Shown in pieces: positions 1 to 9,270 of a stretch of DNA of 44,269 nt. Position 1 is the first letter of the stretch; each line of letters opens with the position of its first letter. The stretch is from Brassicibacter mesophilus. Its GTDB lineage: Bacteria > Bacillota > Clostridia > Tissierellales > Proteiniboraceae. Both the position numbers and the translations under genes were made by a program. The notes below the pieces were generated by a model. That model did no database searches. It was not told the origin of the DNA and saw only the letters and a list, made by a program, of their open reading frames with translations. The stretch is from positions 1-44,269 of the forward strand of contig NZ_JBNPXI010000031.1 in the NCBI RefSeq assembly GCF_050433385.1, written 5' to 3'.

Positions 1-188
1 TGCATAAAACACATTAGTTTACATTTAAAAATTCACTTCTACATCTATAGGTTCTTTCTACACCTCTTTTAATCATGAGTTTCGCAATTACCTATTTATA
101 ACATTATCTTTATATATAAAGCATACCAGGTTAATTCAAGATTGTAAACATAATTATCATAAATTTGCTAATAAGTCAAATAACCATC
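1..188. other. Transposon interior, no gene seen
   Basis: Stop codons are frequent in all frames and no convincing coding region, repeat or transposon end is visible. The TnsB-type repeats seen at the right end do not occur here, so the left end lies further out. Confidence 0.4.
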
Positions 189-219
189 AAAAGCTGCCTT
201 CTTTTTTGGCAGCTTTTTT
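189..219. terminator. Intrinsic terminator after the receiver gene
   Basis: A 9-bp stem (AAAGCTGCC / GGCAGCTTT) with a loop of about 9 bases directly follows the receiver gene's stop codon. It has T6 on the plus strand and T4 on the minus strand, so it may work in both directions. Confidence 0.75.
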
Positions 220-1755
220 CTATAAATTTATAATTCCTACTCTTGATATATATGAAGAAAGTGTATGCTTTATTTCCGTTAATAGTAACTCTCTAAATGA
301 AAAAAGTTTATCCGTTTCTATTAAATTATTATAACTTTCATTAGTAATATAATGAAAGTTAAACACTATTTTAAAAGTTTCACCATCACCTATATTTAGT
401 TCTGGTGTACAGTATATATCCTCAGTATCAGCAATATCAGCAAAATACGTATCTTTAATCTTAATCCCAAATAACACCCGGACTCTTTTAAGTTTGTTTT
501 GAGCATAATCACAAGAAGAAGATATATCTAATTTTACCAAGCTAGCATTTCTTAAATCTACTTTACTTTTTTCTTTAAATATTGATTGGCTTATTTGTTC
601 CAAAAATTTACCATCTTCAACTTTATATAAATTTCCTGGCTTATTAATATTAACAGATTCCTTCCTCTCACATAACAACTTAAAATTACTATTTCCTAAA
701 AGTTTTAAATATTTGTCATATAGTTCTCTGCATACTTGTCTATCTTTTTCTTCAAAATTTAATATATCTGCTGTATTTTTAAATACTTTATAATCACTGT
801 TACCTTTTTTAACAATAAATGTTTTCTTAGGTTTTGAAATTGAAAATATCTCATCATCTACATTTTTTATTATAGCAGGGTTACTTATAAATTTAAATCT
901 GTCTTCATCTATAGAATATTTCATTAATTGATTGAGTAATTCATCAGGTAACATATAATTCAATGCCGATAAAGAATTTAAAATATATTCTGTTGTAGTA
1001 GCGCCTAGAGATTTTCCGGCATTAGCAGTTGCTAAGCGTTGAATTAAAGTTTTAATATTGTTATCCCAAGTCCCATCTAGTTCAGAGAAATTCGCAATTT
1101 CTTTAACTAAGTTATTAATAGATTTATTTGCTAAATGTTCCCATAAAAGTAGAATAGATAGCGAATTAATTTCTTTTAATTTTTCATCTAAATTGGTACT
1201 TAGCTGTTCAATAATATCTTCATCTAGATCAATTGTTTCTACAGACTCATGTATCCCTGTAGTTTTCAATATAGAAAGTATTTCCTCTTTTAACTCTGGT
1301 TTATCTTCAAAGGCTAAACTCGTAGCTATCTCATCATATACCACATTTTTCTCATTAATGGTTTTAACAAACTTGCTTTTTTCAATATTAAGTATTAAGT
1401 ATGGTTGAGGAACATCAGATGCCTCTTCAAGTCCTTCCTTAAAATCTTTTAAATATTCACTATCATGTTTACTCCATATACATAGAATATATGGACCATT
1501 ATCGTTGCTAATAGCATATTTTAATAATGTATACAAAGTTGTAGTTATAGTTCTTGAGTCAGTAACATACGAAAAGCGCATATCCAAAATTACTAGCCTT
1601 ATACCTTTTAAAGGTTCTTTAGGTTTCGTTTCTAAATCTCCATTCCAATATATCGAAGAAATTCCTCGACTTCCCAATACTTTAATAATCGGAAGTACTT
1701 CTTCATATTTATCATCTATTATAAAAATTTTGTCAAAGATATCTATATTTCCCAT
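220..1755 (-). CDS. Receiver-domain protein, cargo partner of the GHKL kinase
   Basis: 511 residues. The first ~120 resemble a response-regulator receiver: the acidic pair D14-D15 after a hydrophobic strand, a candidate phospho-acceptor D58 in VILDMRF, and a later S-K pair in CIWSKHD. The remaining ~390 residues match no output domain I recognise: no helix-turn-helix, GGDEF or nuclease motif is visible. The C-terminal part is strand-rich and contains S-C-D-Y-A-Q around residue 415. The start codon lies 6 bases after the kinase stop, so the two genes are almost certainly co-transcribed. The pair is transposon cargo; Tn7-like elements often carry defence genes, so a defence or stress-sensing role is possible but unproven. 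Confidence 0.7.
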   Translation of the reverse strand: MGNIDIFDKIFIIDDKYEEVLPIIKVLGSRGISSIYWNGDLETKPKEPLKGIRLVILDMRFSYVTDSRTITTTLYTLLKYAISNDNGPYILCIWSKHDSEYLKDFKEGLEEASDVPQPYLILNIEKSKFVKTINEKNVVYDEIATSLAFEDKPELKEEILSILKTTGIHESVETIDLDEDIIEQLSTNLDEKLKEINSLSILLLWEHLANKSINNLVKEIANFSELDGTWDNNIKTLIQRLATANAGKSLGATTTEYILNSLSALNYMLPDELLNQLMKYSIDEDRFKFISNPAIIKNVDDEIFSISKPKKTFIVKKGNSDYKVFKNTADILNFEEKDRQVCRELYDKYLKLLGNSNFKLLCERKESVNINKPGNLYKVEDGKFLEQISQSIFKEKSKVDLRNASLVKLDISSSCDYAQNKLKRVRVLFGIKIKDTYFADIADTEDIYCTPELNIGDGETFKIVFNFHYITNESYNNLIETDKLFSFRELLLTEIKHTLSSYISRVGIINL

Positions 1756-1761
1756 ATTGCT

Positions 1762-3879
1762 TTATTCCTCCTTAAACGAAAGAGCTATTATTGCTCCATG
1801 TTCATATTCATCTGGTAATTGTAGATCATTAAATTCTGGAAAAAAAAGATCTCCTCCATGTTGTTTCATTAGTTCACTTGCCAAATGAAGACCTAAACCC
1901 ATACCCCCTGGTTTATCTGTTATAAATGGTCTTGTTGCAATATCTGTTGGTATGGTAAAACCTTTTCCATTGTCTGCAATGATTATACTTAGATATCCTA
2001 GTATATCACGTGTAATATCAAAATATATTCTTTTATTGATTATCTTAGCATAGTGAAGCCACCATATTGCATTATCTATAATATTTATTATAATACTTGC
2101 AATAAGACTTTCATTTCCTTTTATTTTAAAACTATCCTGTTTATTTATATACTGCTTATCAATAGTAACCTCATGAGCTGATAATCTAAAATCCACCATA
2201 AATAAAGATTGATTTATCATTTTCTTTAAATCAAAATATCTTATTGTTTTTGATTTTACAACCGAAGCATATCCATCTGTTAAAGTACCTAGCCTCTTTA
2301 CTAAAAAATGTACATGTTCCGATGCTTGCTCTACGACAATAGCATGCTCAAGCTCAGAAATTATCTTGTCAATTTCATGTAAAACTACGCTCATACTTAA
2401 TCCTGCACTTGAACTTTTCTGATAAACTTCTGTAATATGCTTATAATCTTTCTCAATATTATTTAAACATCCAAATATTTCTTTCTTTAGCTCTTCATCA
2501 GATATCTTTTTTTCTACTTTCTTTTTAAGTTTATCTACTTCTGCTATAACAGGTTCAGATTTTGATGTACTCCCATAGTATTGTTTTATTAGTAGTTTAT
2601 CCTGTGCTCGATCTCTTTCAAATTTTTCTACTGCAAAGCTAACTGCTTTCTTAAATATATCGTATGTCTCATCTTCAATAAAACCTTCTCTATTTGTTTT
2701 TTCTTTTAAATCTGAACTGGCATTACGCTTTATATTAACACTTCCTAATACTAAGTTCTTACTTAATTTCTCTCCAGGAGCATTTACTCGGCTTCGTCCT
2801 AAGTCTAACCAATCGTTTTCTCCTGACGAATAAATCCTAATATTATCACGATAAACAAATATTCCTCCATTAATTCTTAGATATTCTTTTAATCCACTTC
2901 TATCCGTTACTTCCATTTTCAATATAGATGAATCCAAATCAAAACTTAGTAGCTCTATTTCCACATCCCCTATTTTATAATCATTTAAATCTATGGGGAT
3001 AAGCTCCTTCCTAAATTTCCCTTTATCCGTTCTAACTCTAGTTTCATCTACCATATCAATTTCATCGACTCTGTTATATCTTTCATCAAGTTTTTTCATG
3101 GATTTCCAAGGCTTAAAATGATATTCATAATCTCTTATCTTATCGCCTGATAGTACCATATTAGCTTTAAACAATGAATAGTCCTTAATATCCTTATATT
3201 CTAGTAATCCCTTCAACCATTCTTTTTTGTCAATATCCATACTAACCTTAAATGAATCTATTGCTTTAAATGGTGAATTTAAAGAGTTCATTGAACGATA
3301 TAACTCTCTCACTTTTCCTCTAGTCCAAGTTGTTTTTAGTTTTTCAATGATAATCTTAGTCCCTTTGGAACTATTGTTTAGAAATTTTTGAATAGGAGTG
3401 CGTTCTATAATTTCTATAGGGACATCTGCTAGGTATTTACTAGAGTTAAATATTGACCAGTCAATTTGTAAATAAACCTCATTTTCACCCTCTGAACAAG
3501 TTATTAGAGTAATCTTATTGCCTAACTTATGTACACCGAACCTACCTATACCTTTTTCTCCCATAGGTAATCTATTTAATTTGCTACGTCTATTATTCTT
3601 TATCATATCTTGTAATTTTTTTTCCTTGTTATCAGTTCCAGGCTCCATCCAATAATTTTTTACTATATCTAAAGACATTCCATCTCCATTATCCTCGATA
3701 ATTATAGTACCTGTTATTGGATTTTCTAAATTTAGCATAGTCACTTTAACCTCTTTTGCATCAGCATCATAAGAATTTTTTATTAATTCTAAAACCGCAA
3801 TGTTCTCATCCTTTATTAACTGCTCACCTAGTTGAGACATAAGCCTTGCTCTTGGTTTAAATGCTACAGATTCTTTCAA
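1762..3879 (-). CDS. Double-GHKL histidine-kinase-like ATPase (cargo)
   Basis: About 705 residues with two GHKL ATPase folds. The first is Hsp90/MORC-like (N box ELIKNSYDAD, then IIEDNGDGM and GEKGIGRFG). The second is histidine-kinase-like (N box INIIDNAIWW, IIADNGKGF, GGMGLGLHLASEL), preceded by a helical region with a candidate phospho-histidine near residue 501 (VVLHEID). No membrane segment is visible, so it is probably cytosolic. The chosen start is TTG at 3879, because GGGGGG lies at a good distance before it; a GTG at 3897 adds six residues but lacks a ribosome site. It probably signals to the receiver protein encoded just downstream. The input signal and function are unknown. Confidence 0.75.
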   Translation of the reverse strand: MKESVAFKPRARLMSQLGEQLIKDENIAVLELIKNSYDADAKEVKVTMLNLENPITGTIIIEDNGDGMSLDIVKNYWMEPGTDNKEKKLQDMIKNNRRSKLNRLPMGEKGIGRFGVHKLGNKITLITCSEGENEVYLQIDWSIFNSSKYLADVPIEIIERTPIQKFLNNSSKGTKIIIEKLKTTWTRGKVRELYRSMNSLNSPFKAIDSFKVSMDIDKKEWLKGLLEYKDIKDYSLFKANMVLSGDKIRDYEYHFKPWKSMKKLDERYNRVDEIDMVDETRVRTDKGKFRKELIPIDLNDYKIGDVEIELLSFDLDSSILKMEVTDRSGLKEYLRINGGIFVYRDNIRIYSSGENDWLDLGRSRVNAPGEKLSKNLVLGSVNIKRNASSDLKEKTNREGFIEDETYDIFKKAVSFAVEKFERDRAQDKLLIKQYYGSTSKSEPVIAEVDKLKKKVEKKISDEELKKEIFGCLNNIEKDYKHITEVYQKSSSAGLSMSVVLHEIDKIISELEHAIVVEQASEHVHFLVKRLGTLTDGYASVVKSKTIRYFDLKKMINQSLFMVDFRLSAHEVTIDKQYINKQDSFKIKGNESLIASIIINIIDNAIWWLHYAKIINKRIYFDITRDILGYLSIIIADNGKGFTIPTDIATRPFITDKPGGMGLGLHLASELMKQHGGDLFFPEFNDLQLPDEYEHGAIIALSFKEE

Positions 3880-4066
3880 TTTTACCCCCCCAATCACATT
3901 AGTAAATTATGAAACACATTGTAATATAGAAAAATATATTTAATTTTACGAATACTATGGAATTAATACCCTTAAGTAAAACCTAATATAATATACAAAT
4001 GAATTAATACTTTAACACCATATTCTATAAGCCTAATTGGTTCCTCTCAAACTTACAACTGTTACA

Positions 4067-4093
4067 GAACGTTTTATTTTAAATAAAATGTTC
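4067..4093. repeat. AT-rich 27-bp near-palindrome between tnsE and cargo
   Basis: GAACGTTTTATTT and AAATAAAATGTTC are near-perfect inverted arms around TA. The site lies in the 242-bp gap between tnsE and the kinase gene, about 190 bp upstream of the latter. It may be an operator or a terminator for tnsE. The rest of the gap shows nothing recognisable. Confidence 0.4.
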
Positions 4094-4139
4094 CTACAAG
4101 ATACGTTTTGTACTTAAACTCATTATGTCTAGTATATTT

Positions 4140-5678
4140 TTATATGTTTAACTTATTATATATATATTCTGCCTTTTCTGTTATACTTCTAGTGTCCGAT
4201 ATATGTCTTATTCTATCAGAAGATATACCTATTTTCTGCATCTTATTTATTATACTGAAATCCCAAGCACCACTTTTATTGACTAATCCTAATAATATAG
4301 ACAAATATACTTTTTTCCAATTAACGATTTTACTAGAATATAGCAGTAATATTGATAAAGATCTATTCTGTCTTTCTATTTCTATTAAATTATATCTTTT
4401 ATTATTTGTACTTATTTCCCCAATCACATATTTTCTTTTATTCAATCTATCAGACAGGTAAGCAAATCGCTTGCCTTTTTTACCTTCGGGCAGATTTTCT
4501 ATTATAACTTGTACATCTTTAATATTTGGCTTTTTTCTTATTAGTTTTAATATTTCTACAAACTGTTCTAATTCTCCTTCTATTTCAACATCATCAATAT
4601 CTTTATATTCAAGTCCTTTAGCTTTATCCAGTCCACCTGTATCTGCTGTAGTCCTTAATTTATCATTTTCTATTTCATAAGTTTGAGTATTCTTATCTTC
4701 TTTTGTTCTTAAAATCCTTTTTCCTTTTTTTCTTCTGTTTATTTTGGTATTGCTACAGTATATGTGATTTGTATTTAGTGAATTTATAAAATCAGATTCT
4801 ACATTGTTAGCTCCATCTATTTTAGCATCTAGCATCTTTTCATCAACTATGTTTAAACTTTTATATTTCCTAAGCTTCGGTTCACTACTCACATTTATTT
4901 CATTAATATATTTTGAACCTATAAATATTTCATTAGCATTTATTTTCTTACTTCTAAATTCCATTATTTCTAAAATCCTCACTACTTTTTTATCTTTATG
5001 TATTCTAGCTTTAATATCAAATTCTTTAAATAAAAAATTGTATTTTATATTCCCTTCAAGCCATAAAGATTTTCCTACTTCATTAAACATCATTAAAACG
5101 TTTTCATTAGTTAAAATCCAAGCTAAATGTCTTACATAACCTCCACTCAAGAGTTTTCTTTCATATTCATCAAAAAAATCTATAAATAAATTGTTTTCAT
5201 CGTCATATTTATAAACAAAATACTTGGTAAAGGAATCTATTTCTACTATTCTGTTTAATAAAAATCTGTTTGTAGCTATAACAGCTCTTATTATTTCTAA
5301 TGCAGGTATTCTATACTCTATTCCATTTTTATATCCAACAAATATTTCTGTTTTTATCTCTTTACATTCTATATTTAAAAAATCTTGTGTTAAATTAAAT
5401 TTGACCTTATTTAAATTTAAATCTTCAATAGCTGCGTTTTTATGTATTTGGCTATTGTTCAAATTTTCATTAGTATAATATCTCCCAAAAGCTAGAAAAT
5501 GGATTGAAGCCCAATCAAGAGTAATCTTTTTTGAAAATTTGTCACTTATGAAATAAGCATCTATTGCCCACTTGTCATCTAATTTATATGGTTTATCTAT
5601 CCAATAAAGTTTCACCTTTTCTTCTGGTCTAAAAGGCCAATTTTTCTGAATTATTTTATTTTCTATTGTTATACTAAT
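4140..5678 (-). CDS. tnsE: TnsE-family transposition protein
   Basis: Fifth gene of the tns run, the position of TnsE in Tn7, where TnsE directs insertion into replicating conjugal DNA. The C-terminal ~150 residues look like the TnsE C-terminal DNA-binding region (YNLIEIERQNRSLSILLLYSS, then NKSGAWDFSIINKMQKIGIS). The middle is low-complexity and charged. A GTG at 5615 would give 491 residues, but it has a poor ribosome site, and the frame is open upstream with protein-like sequence (IIQKNWPFRPEEKVKLYW). An ATT codon at 5676-5678, overlapping the tnsD stop, has AGGGGG seven bases before it and would give about 512 residues, near the Tn7 length. Assignment rests on position plus the C-terminal motif. 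Confidence 0.75.
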   Translation of the reverse strand: MSITIENKIIQKNWPFRPEEKVKLYWIDKPYKLDDKWAIDAYFISDKFSKKITLDWASIHFLAFGRYYTNENLNNSQIHKNAAIEDLNLNKVKFNLTQDFLNIECKEIKTEIFVGYKNGIEYRIPALEIIRAVIATNRFLLNRIVEIDSFTKYFVYKYDDENNLFIDFFDEYERKLLSGGYVRHLAWILTNENVLMMFNEVGKSLWLEGNIKYNFLFKEFDIKARIHKDKKVVRILEIMEFRSKKINANEIFIGSKYINEINVSSEPKLRKYKSLNIVDEKMLDAKIDGANNVESDFINSLNTNHIYCSNTKINRRKKGKRILRTKEDKNTQTYEIENDKLRTTADTGGLDKAKGLEYKDIDDVEIEGELEQFVEILKLIRKKPNIKDVQVIIENLPEGKKGKRFAYLSDRLNKRKYVIGEISTNNKRYNLIEIERQNRSLSILLLYSSKIVNWKKVYLSILLGLVNKSGAWDFSIINKMQKIGISSDRIRHISDTRSITEKAEYIYNKLNI

Positions 5679-7569
5679 GTTTATACCCCCTGTCTATATA
5701 TTCTTCAAGATTAGTTCTTATTTTACTAAAGTCTTCTGTTTTAATTCCTGCTAATCTCTGCACTTCCCATAGTCTTAATCTTTCTTTTGCTTCAACCTTT
5801 TTTTCTATTATCAGTTTACTTCTTCTTAACTGGAATTCTTCTACAGATTCAAGAATACTATCTAAATACTCTTTTGTTCCTGGAAGTTTATCCAATTGCT
5901 TTTCAACAATAGGAAGTATCCCTACCCCTTTGCATAGGTTTCCTTTAGTTACTCTTACAGGCTTTTCTCTTAATAATAAACCCTTATATTGTTGCTTTAT
6001 AGATTCTAGTACTTCAACATCTCTTTTTTCCCAATCAACTCTTTTATTGCTTTTATAATCTATATTCTTTCTATCGATACCTTGAGGCAGATTTTTAAAA
6101 AGCCAATTTCCATCATGTTTATAAAGATATGAATACTCCTTTTTACAGAGCTCTCTTATTTGTGTTCTTGAGTAATTAGGATATTTATTTATGATATTTA
6201 ATATATTTTCTTTATAGTCTTGTATATCTATATTATTATTTTGCTTTTTAATATTTGGCTTTTCTATCCTAATAATAGAAGTATCAAAATAGTTTATATT
6301 CAGTTTTTTATCAAACTTTATAATGGTCTTAGGATCACATTGCATAATTTTTGCTAACTTTTTAAGTGAATAATTCCCTTGCTGTAAATATCCCTTTAAT
6401 GTATCTTCCCATACATGACCAAATTTTTTAACTCTACCTACTTTATACCTGTCTTTTATATCTTTATCAGGTCCTTTTCTTGAATATGTAAATCCACAAT
6501 TACATAGAAATGTCCCAACAGGAAGCCTAGTTTTATAATCAGCTGTTATCACTAAACTTTCAACTACATCTTTTTTATAGTGCTCGGCTACAGGGTTCAA
6601 ACATGTCCAAGGGGGTTTTCCAAATAGATTATATTTATCTATTTCTTCTGACCTAAAAAATTCTTCTATATCTTCAACTAAAAAATTTATTAATAGTATA
6701 TGCCTTATAGGATGTACTGTTCTTTTTGAATTTCTTGTTATAACTTTAAGCCAATTATATTCATCATTCTTATCTATACTAGATTCCATTACTTCAAGAA
6801 AGGTAATTCCATAAAATTTGATGAATTCTTCATATAATTCTTGTTGCTTTACTCTTTTATTTACAGATAATAGCCCTTTAGAATAAAGATTTTCTTTATA
6901 TTTTTTAGCTAGAATATCTTTATTTAAATGATAAAGATTATTATTTAGTATGTAATAAGCAGTTTCGGATATTTTTAATAGCTTTCTGTAGATATCTTCA
7001 TTATTTTCATATTCAACATTTAAGTCTAGTAATTTTTCATTTAATCTTATAAATTCTAATCTACTTAAATTTGCCCTATCTATTTTATACCTTTTTAACT
7101 TAACCCCATTATTTGGACATAAAAATACTCCTTGTAATTGATGCTCTCTATGGATATATGCCTCTCCATATTTCTTAATTTCATTTTTAGAACACATAGG
7201 ACAGTAGTAAATGCCTTCTTTTTTACACACAGAACCTGCCACCATACCTATTTTAGTATATAACCCTTTTCCGTCTTTATTTTTCATATCATTTATTAAT
7301 TCTTTTCTTCTACATATAGGCATAAAAGGCGCATAGAAAGGAAATATAGTATGATTATTTATAATGTAGTCAGGTGTATATTTCTCGCCTAGATTTTTTG
7401 AAACTCCATCTAAATAACCACATAATTCTAAGCTTGGGATTACACTTTCATTTTCAAAAATCTCTCTTAAAGTATCTTTGTAATCTATATTCCCAACGTA
7501 ATAGTGGTATCTCCCAATAGCTCCATATAGAAGCTCATCTTTATAAGGATCTGTAAAAAAAGTAAGCAT
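5674..7569 (-). CDS. tnsD: TnsD/TniQ-family target-selection protein
   Basis: 631 residues. The N-terminus is TniQ-like (FFTDPYKDELLYGAIGRYHYYVG), with a zinc-finger region CPMCSKNE...HREHQL...CPNNGVKLKR around residues 123-163 and a second CNCGF cluster in the middle. The C-terminal half is basic and repeats a helix-turn-helix-like pattern. TnsD proteins bind the end of glmS and recruit TnsC; here the element sits exactly at that site, supporting attTn7-directed TnsD rather than a CRISPR-linked TniQ. It starts 3 bases after the tnsC stop with AAGGTGG inside tnsC as ribosome site. Somewhat longer than Tn7 TnsD. No disruption is visible. Confidence 0.9.
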   Translation of the reverse strand: MLTFFTDPYKDELLYGAIGRYHYYVGNIDYKDTLREIFENESVIPSLELCGYLDGVSKNLGEKYTPDYIINNHTIFPFYAPFMPICRRKELINDMKNKDGKGLYTKIGMVAGSVCKKEGIYYCPMCSKNEIKKYGEAYIHREHQLQGVFLCPNNGVKLKRYKIDRANLSRLEFIRLNEKLLDLNVEYENNEDIYRKLLKISETAYYILNNNLYHLNKDILAKKYKENLYSKGLLSVNKRVKQQELYEEFIKFYGITFLEVMESSIDKNDEYNWLKVITRNSKRTVHPIRHILLINFLVEDIEEFFRSEEIDKYNLFGKPPWTCLNPVAEHYKKDVVESLVITADYKTRLPVGTFLCNCGFTYSRKGPDKDIKDRYKVGRVKKFGHVWEDTLKGYLQQGNYSLKKLAKIMQCDPKTIIKFDKKLNINYFDTSIIRIEKPNIKKQNNNIDIQDYKENILNIINKYPNYSRTQIRELCKKEYSYLYKHDGNWLFKNLPQGIDRKNIDYKSNKRVDWEKRDVEVLESIKQQYKGLLLREKPVRVTKGNLCKGVGILPIVEKQLDKLPGTKEYLDSILESVEEFQLRRSKLIIEKKVEAKERLRLWEVQRLAGIKTEDFSKIRTNLEEYIDRGYKH

Positions 7570-7572
7570 ATT

Positions 7573-9270
7573 TTATTCCACCTTTAAAAATTCATCTAAA
7601 GGATTTTTAATATATCCATTTTCTTTTAATACTTCATATACATGAACCTTTTTCTTTTTTGCAGATTCATATAGATTTCTTAAATCTTTTTTTTCGCGTA
7701 ATACATTTTTATTCTTATCTTTAATATCTTTCTTCTTCTCATTTAACTGTAAAGCCTTCCTTATAGCATCTGATTTAATATTATTATAATTATCATCTAT
7801 ACCAAATCTATCAACAACCTTCCTCACTAAATTTTCTAATTCATTTTCAGTAAGTTCATCAAATATCCCTAATTCATTCATATCTATTATTAGATTTTCT
7901 GCAATATTATTTCTTTTTAATTCAAATAGCTTTTCTTGATTTTTAGCCATTTCCTTAATTTTACCTGTTAATTGCAAATTGTTTTTATGCTTAAAGATTA
8001 TTTCATCTAAATTTATAGAAATATCTTCATATTTCATTATTTCTAATCTATTATTATTTCTAAGTGCTTTTATCATTGGTTGTATCATATAAAGATCTTC
8101 CTTAGAAGTCTTACTTATAATTTGCTTAGTTATTTTTTCACTGTCTGTATTTAAAGCTCTTTCTTGTGTAAGTATAAATAAATTCACTGCTACTGAAGTT
8201 ATTCCCTGACATTCATTATAGAAAAAATCCTTAATCTCTTGAGTTAACTCAGTTTTATTCTTTAGCCATTGAAATCCCCATAAGGTTTCTATAAAAAAAT
8301 CCCATTCATCGCTATTTTTAGTCATTCTATCCCATATAATATTTCCTTCACTTCCTGCTCTTCTAGCCTGCCTAAAATCTCTTTTAAATATTTTAAGTGC
8401 TTTAAATGTTCCTATCAAAACAGTTGGTATTCCAATAGTATTAGTTAAGGTCACAAAAAAGTTAAGCATTTCATCAGGGTCATTCTTTGAGTTAATCAAA
8501 TGCTGTATTTCATCTATCACCAAAATTCCTATTCCATACATGCTTGCTAAGGATGTCATGTGCAGCATCATTGAAGATGTTATCCTATTCAAATATCCGT
8601 ATTTCTCAAGGTATCTAGTCCCAAGTAAATCATCAATAGTCTTAAAGAAGCTTTTACAAAGGGTAGCAAGATTGCCATCATATGGACAATCAATTTTTAG
8701 CCATACTATTTGTGTTCTACTTAATGCCCTTCCTTTATACTCTTCATGTTTGATAATTTGTGGATACATAAGTAATAATCTTTCTATTGTTGTAGTTTTA
8801 CCTATTCCTGAGATCCCTATTACAGAAAGACTATCGGCCGTAGAACGTATATGTTCCATATTTCTATTTAACATAGATTCTCTTTCTTCTTGCTTCATAG
8901 AATGGATATCATTTAGTATCTTCAATCTCTCAAAATAGGTTTTATCTAATGGATTTCTTGCAAGATATCCCCTTCTTATCAGCGTTGAAAGCTTATTCTC
9001 TATTATGAAATGATCTGGTAATGGCTGTATAAAATTTTTTATTCTTTTTATCATATGATGCCTTAAATTTCTATTTTTAGTTTTTTCAATATCATCTATT
9101 ATTGGGTATCTAGTAAATTGCTCCAATACATCATCTTCTGAAAATATAGGAGGTAGAGCTTCTATGAATGGATTGTTAGCATATTCTATTATCTCTTGTT
9201 CCTTATAACATGCTAGTTCAATTCTCCCCTTTAATAAAGGAGTTATCTTATTTTTTTCCAAGACTCTCAT
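7573..9270 (-). CDS. tnsC: TnsC AAA+ transposition regulator
   Basis: 565 residues, close to the 555 of Tn7 TnsC. Walker A is GISGIGKTTT (lysine near residue 158) and Walker B is GILVIDEIQHL. The AAA+ core is flanked by an N-terminal arm (probably binding TnsD) and a lysine-rich C-terminal tail (expected to bind TnsA/TnsB). It links target selection to the transposase by forming ATP-dependent filaments on DNA. The ATG at 9270 overlaps the restored end of tnsB by 23 bases, indicating translational coupling. The frame is intact, unlike tnsA and tnsB. Confidence 0.93.
   Translation of the reverse strand: MRVLEKNKITPLLKGRIELACYKEQEIIEYANNPFIEALPPIFSEDDVLEQFTRYPIIDDIEKTKNRNLRHHMIKRIKNFIQPLPDHFIIENKLSTLIRRGYLARNPLDKTYFERLKILNDIHSMKQEERESMLNRNMEHIRSTADSLSVIGISGIGKTTTIERLLLMYPQIIKHEEYKGRALSRTQIVWLKIDCPYDGNLATLCKSFFKTIDDLLGTRYLEKYGYLNRITSSMMLHMTSLASMYGIGILVIDEIQHLINSKNDPDEMLNFFVTLTNTIGIPTVLIGTFKALKIFKRDFRQARRAGSEGNIIWDRMTKNSDEWDFFIETLWGFQWLKNKTELTQEIKDFFYNECQGITSVAVNLFILTQERALNTDSEKITKQIISKTSKEDLYMIQPMIKALRNNNRLEIMKYEDISINLDEIIFKHKNNLQLTGKIKEMAKNQEKLFELKRNNIAENLIIDMNELGIFDELTENELENLVRKVVDRFGIDDNYNNIKSDAIRKALQLNEKKKDIKDKNKNVLREKKDLRNLYESAKKKKVHVYEVLKENGYIKNPLDEFLKVE

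Noticed and set aside
4067..4093. Inverted repeat after tnsE considered as the left end of the transposon
   Set aside because: It has no TGT terminus, no copies of the right-end repeat and no ACAGC duplication, and cargo genes continue past it.
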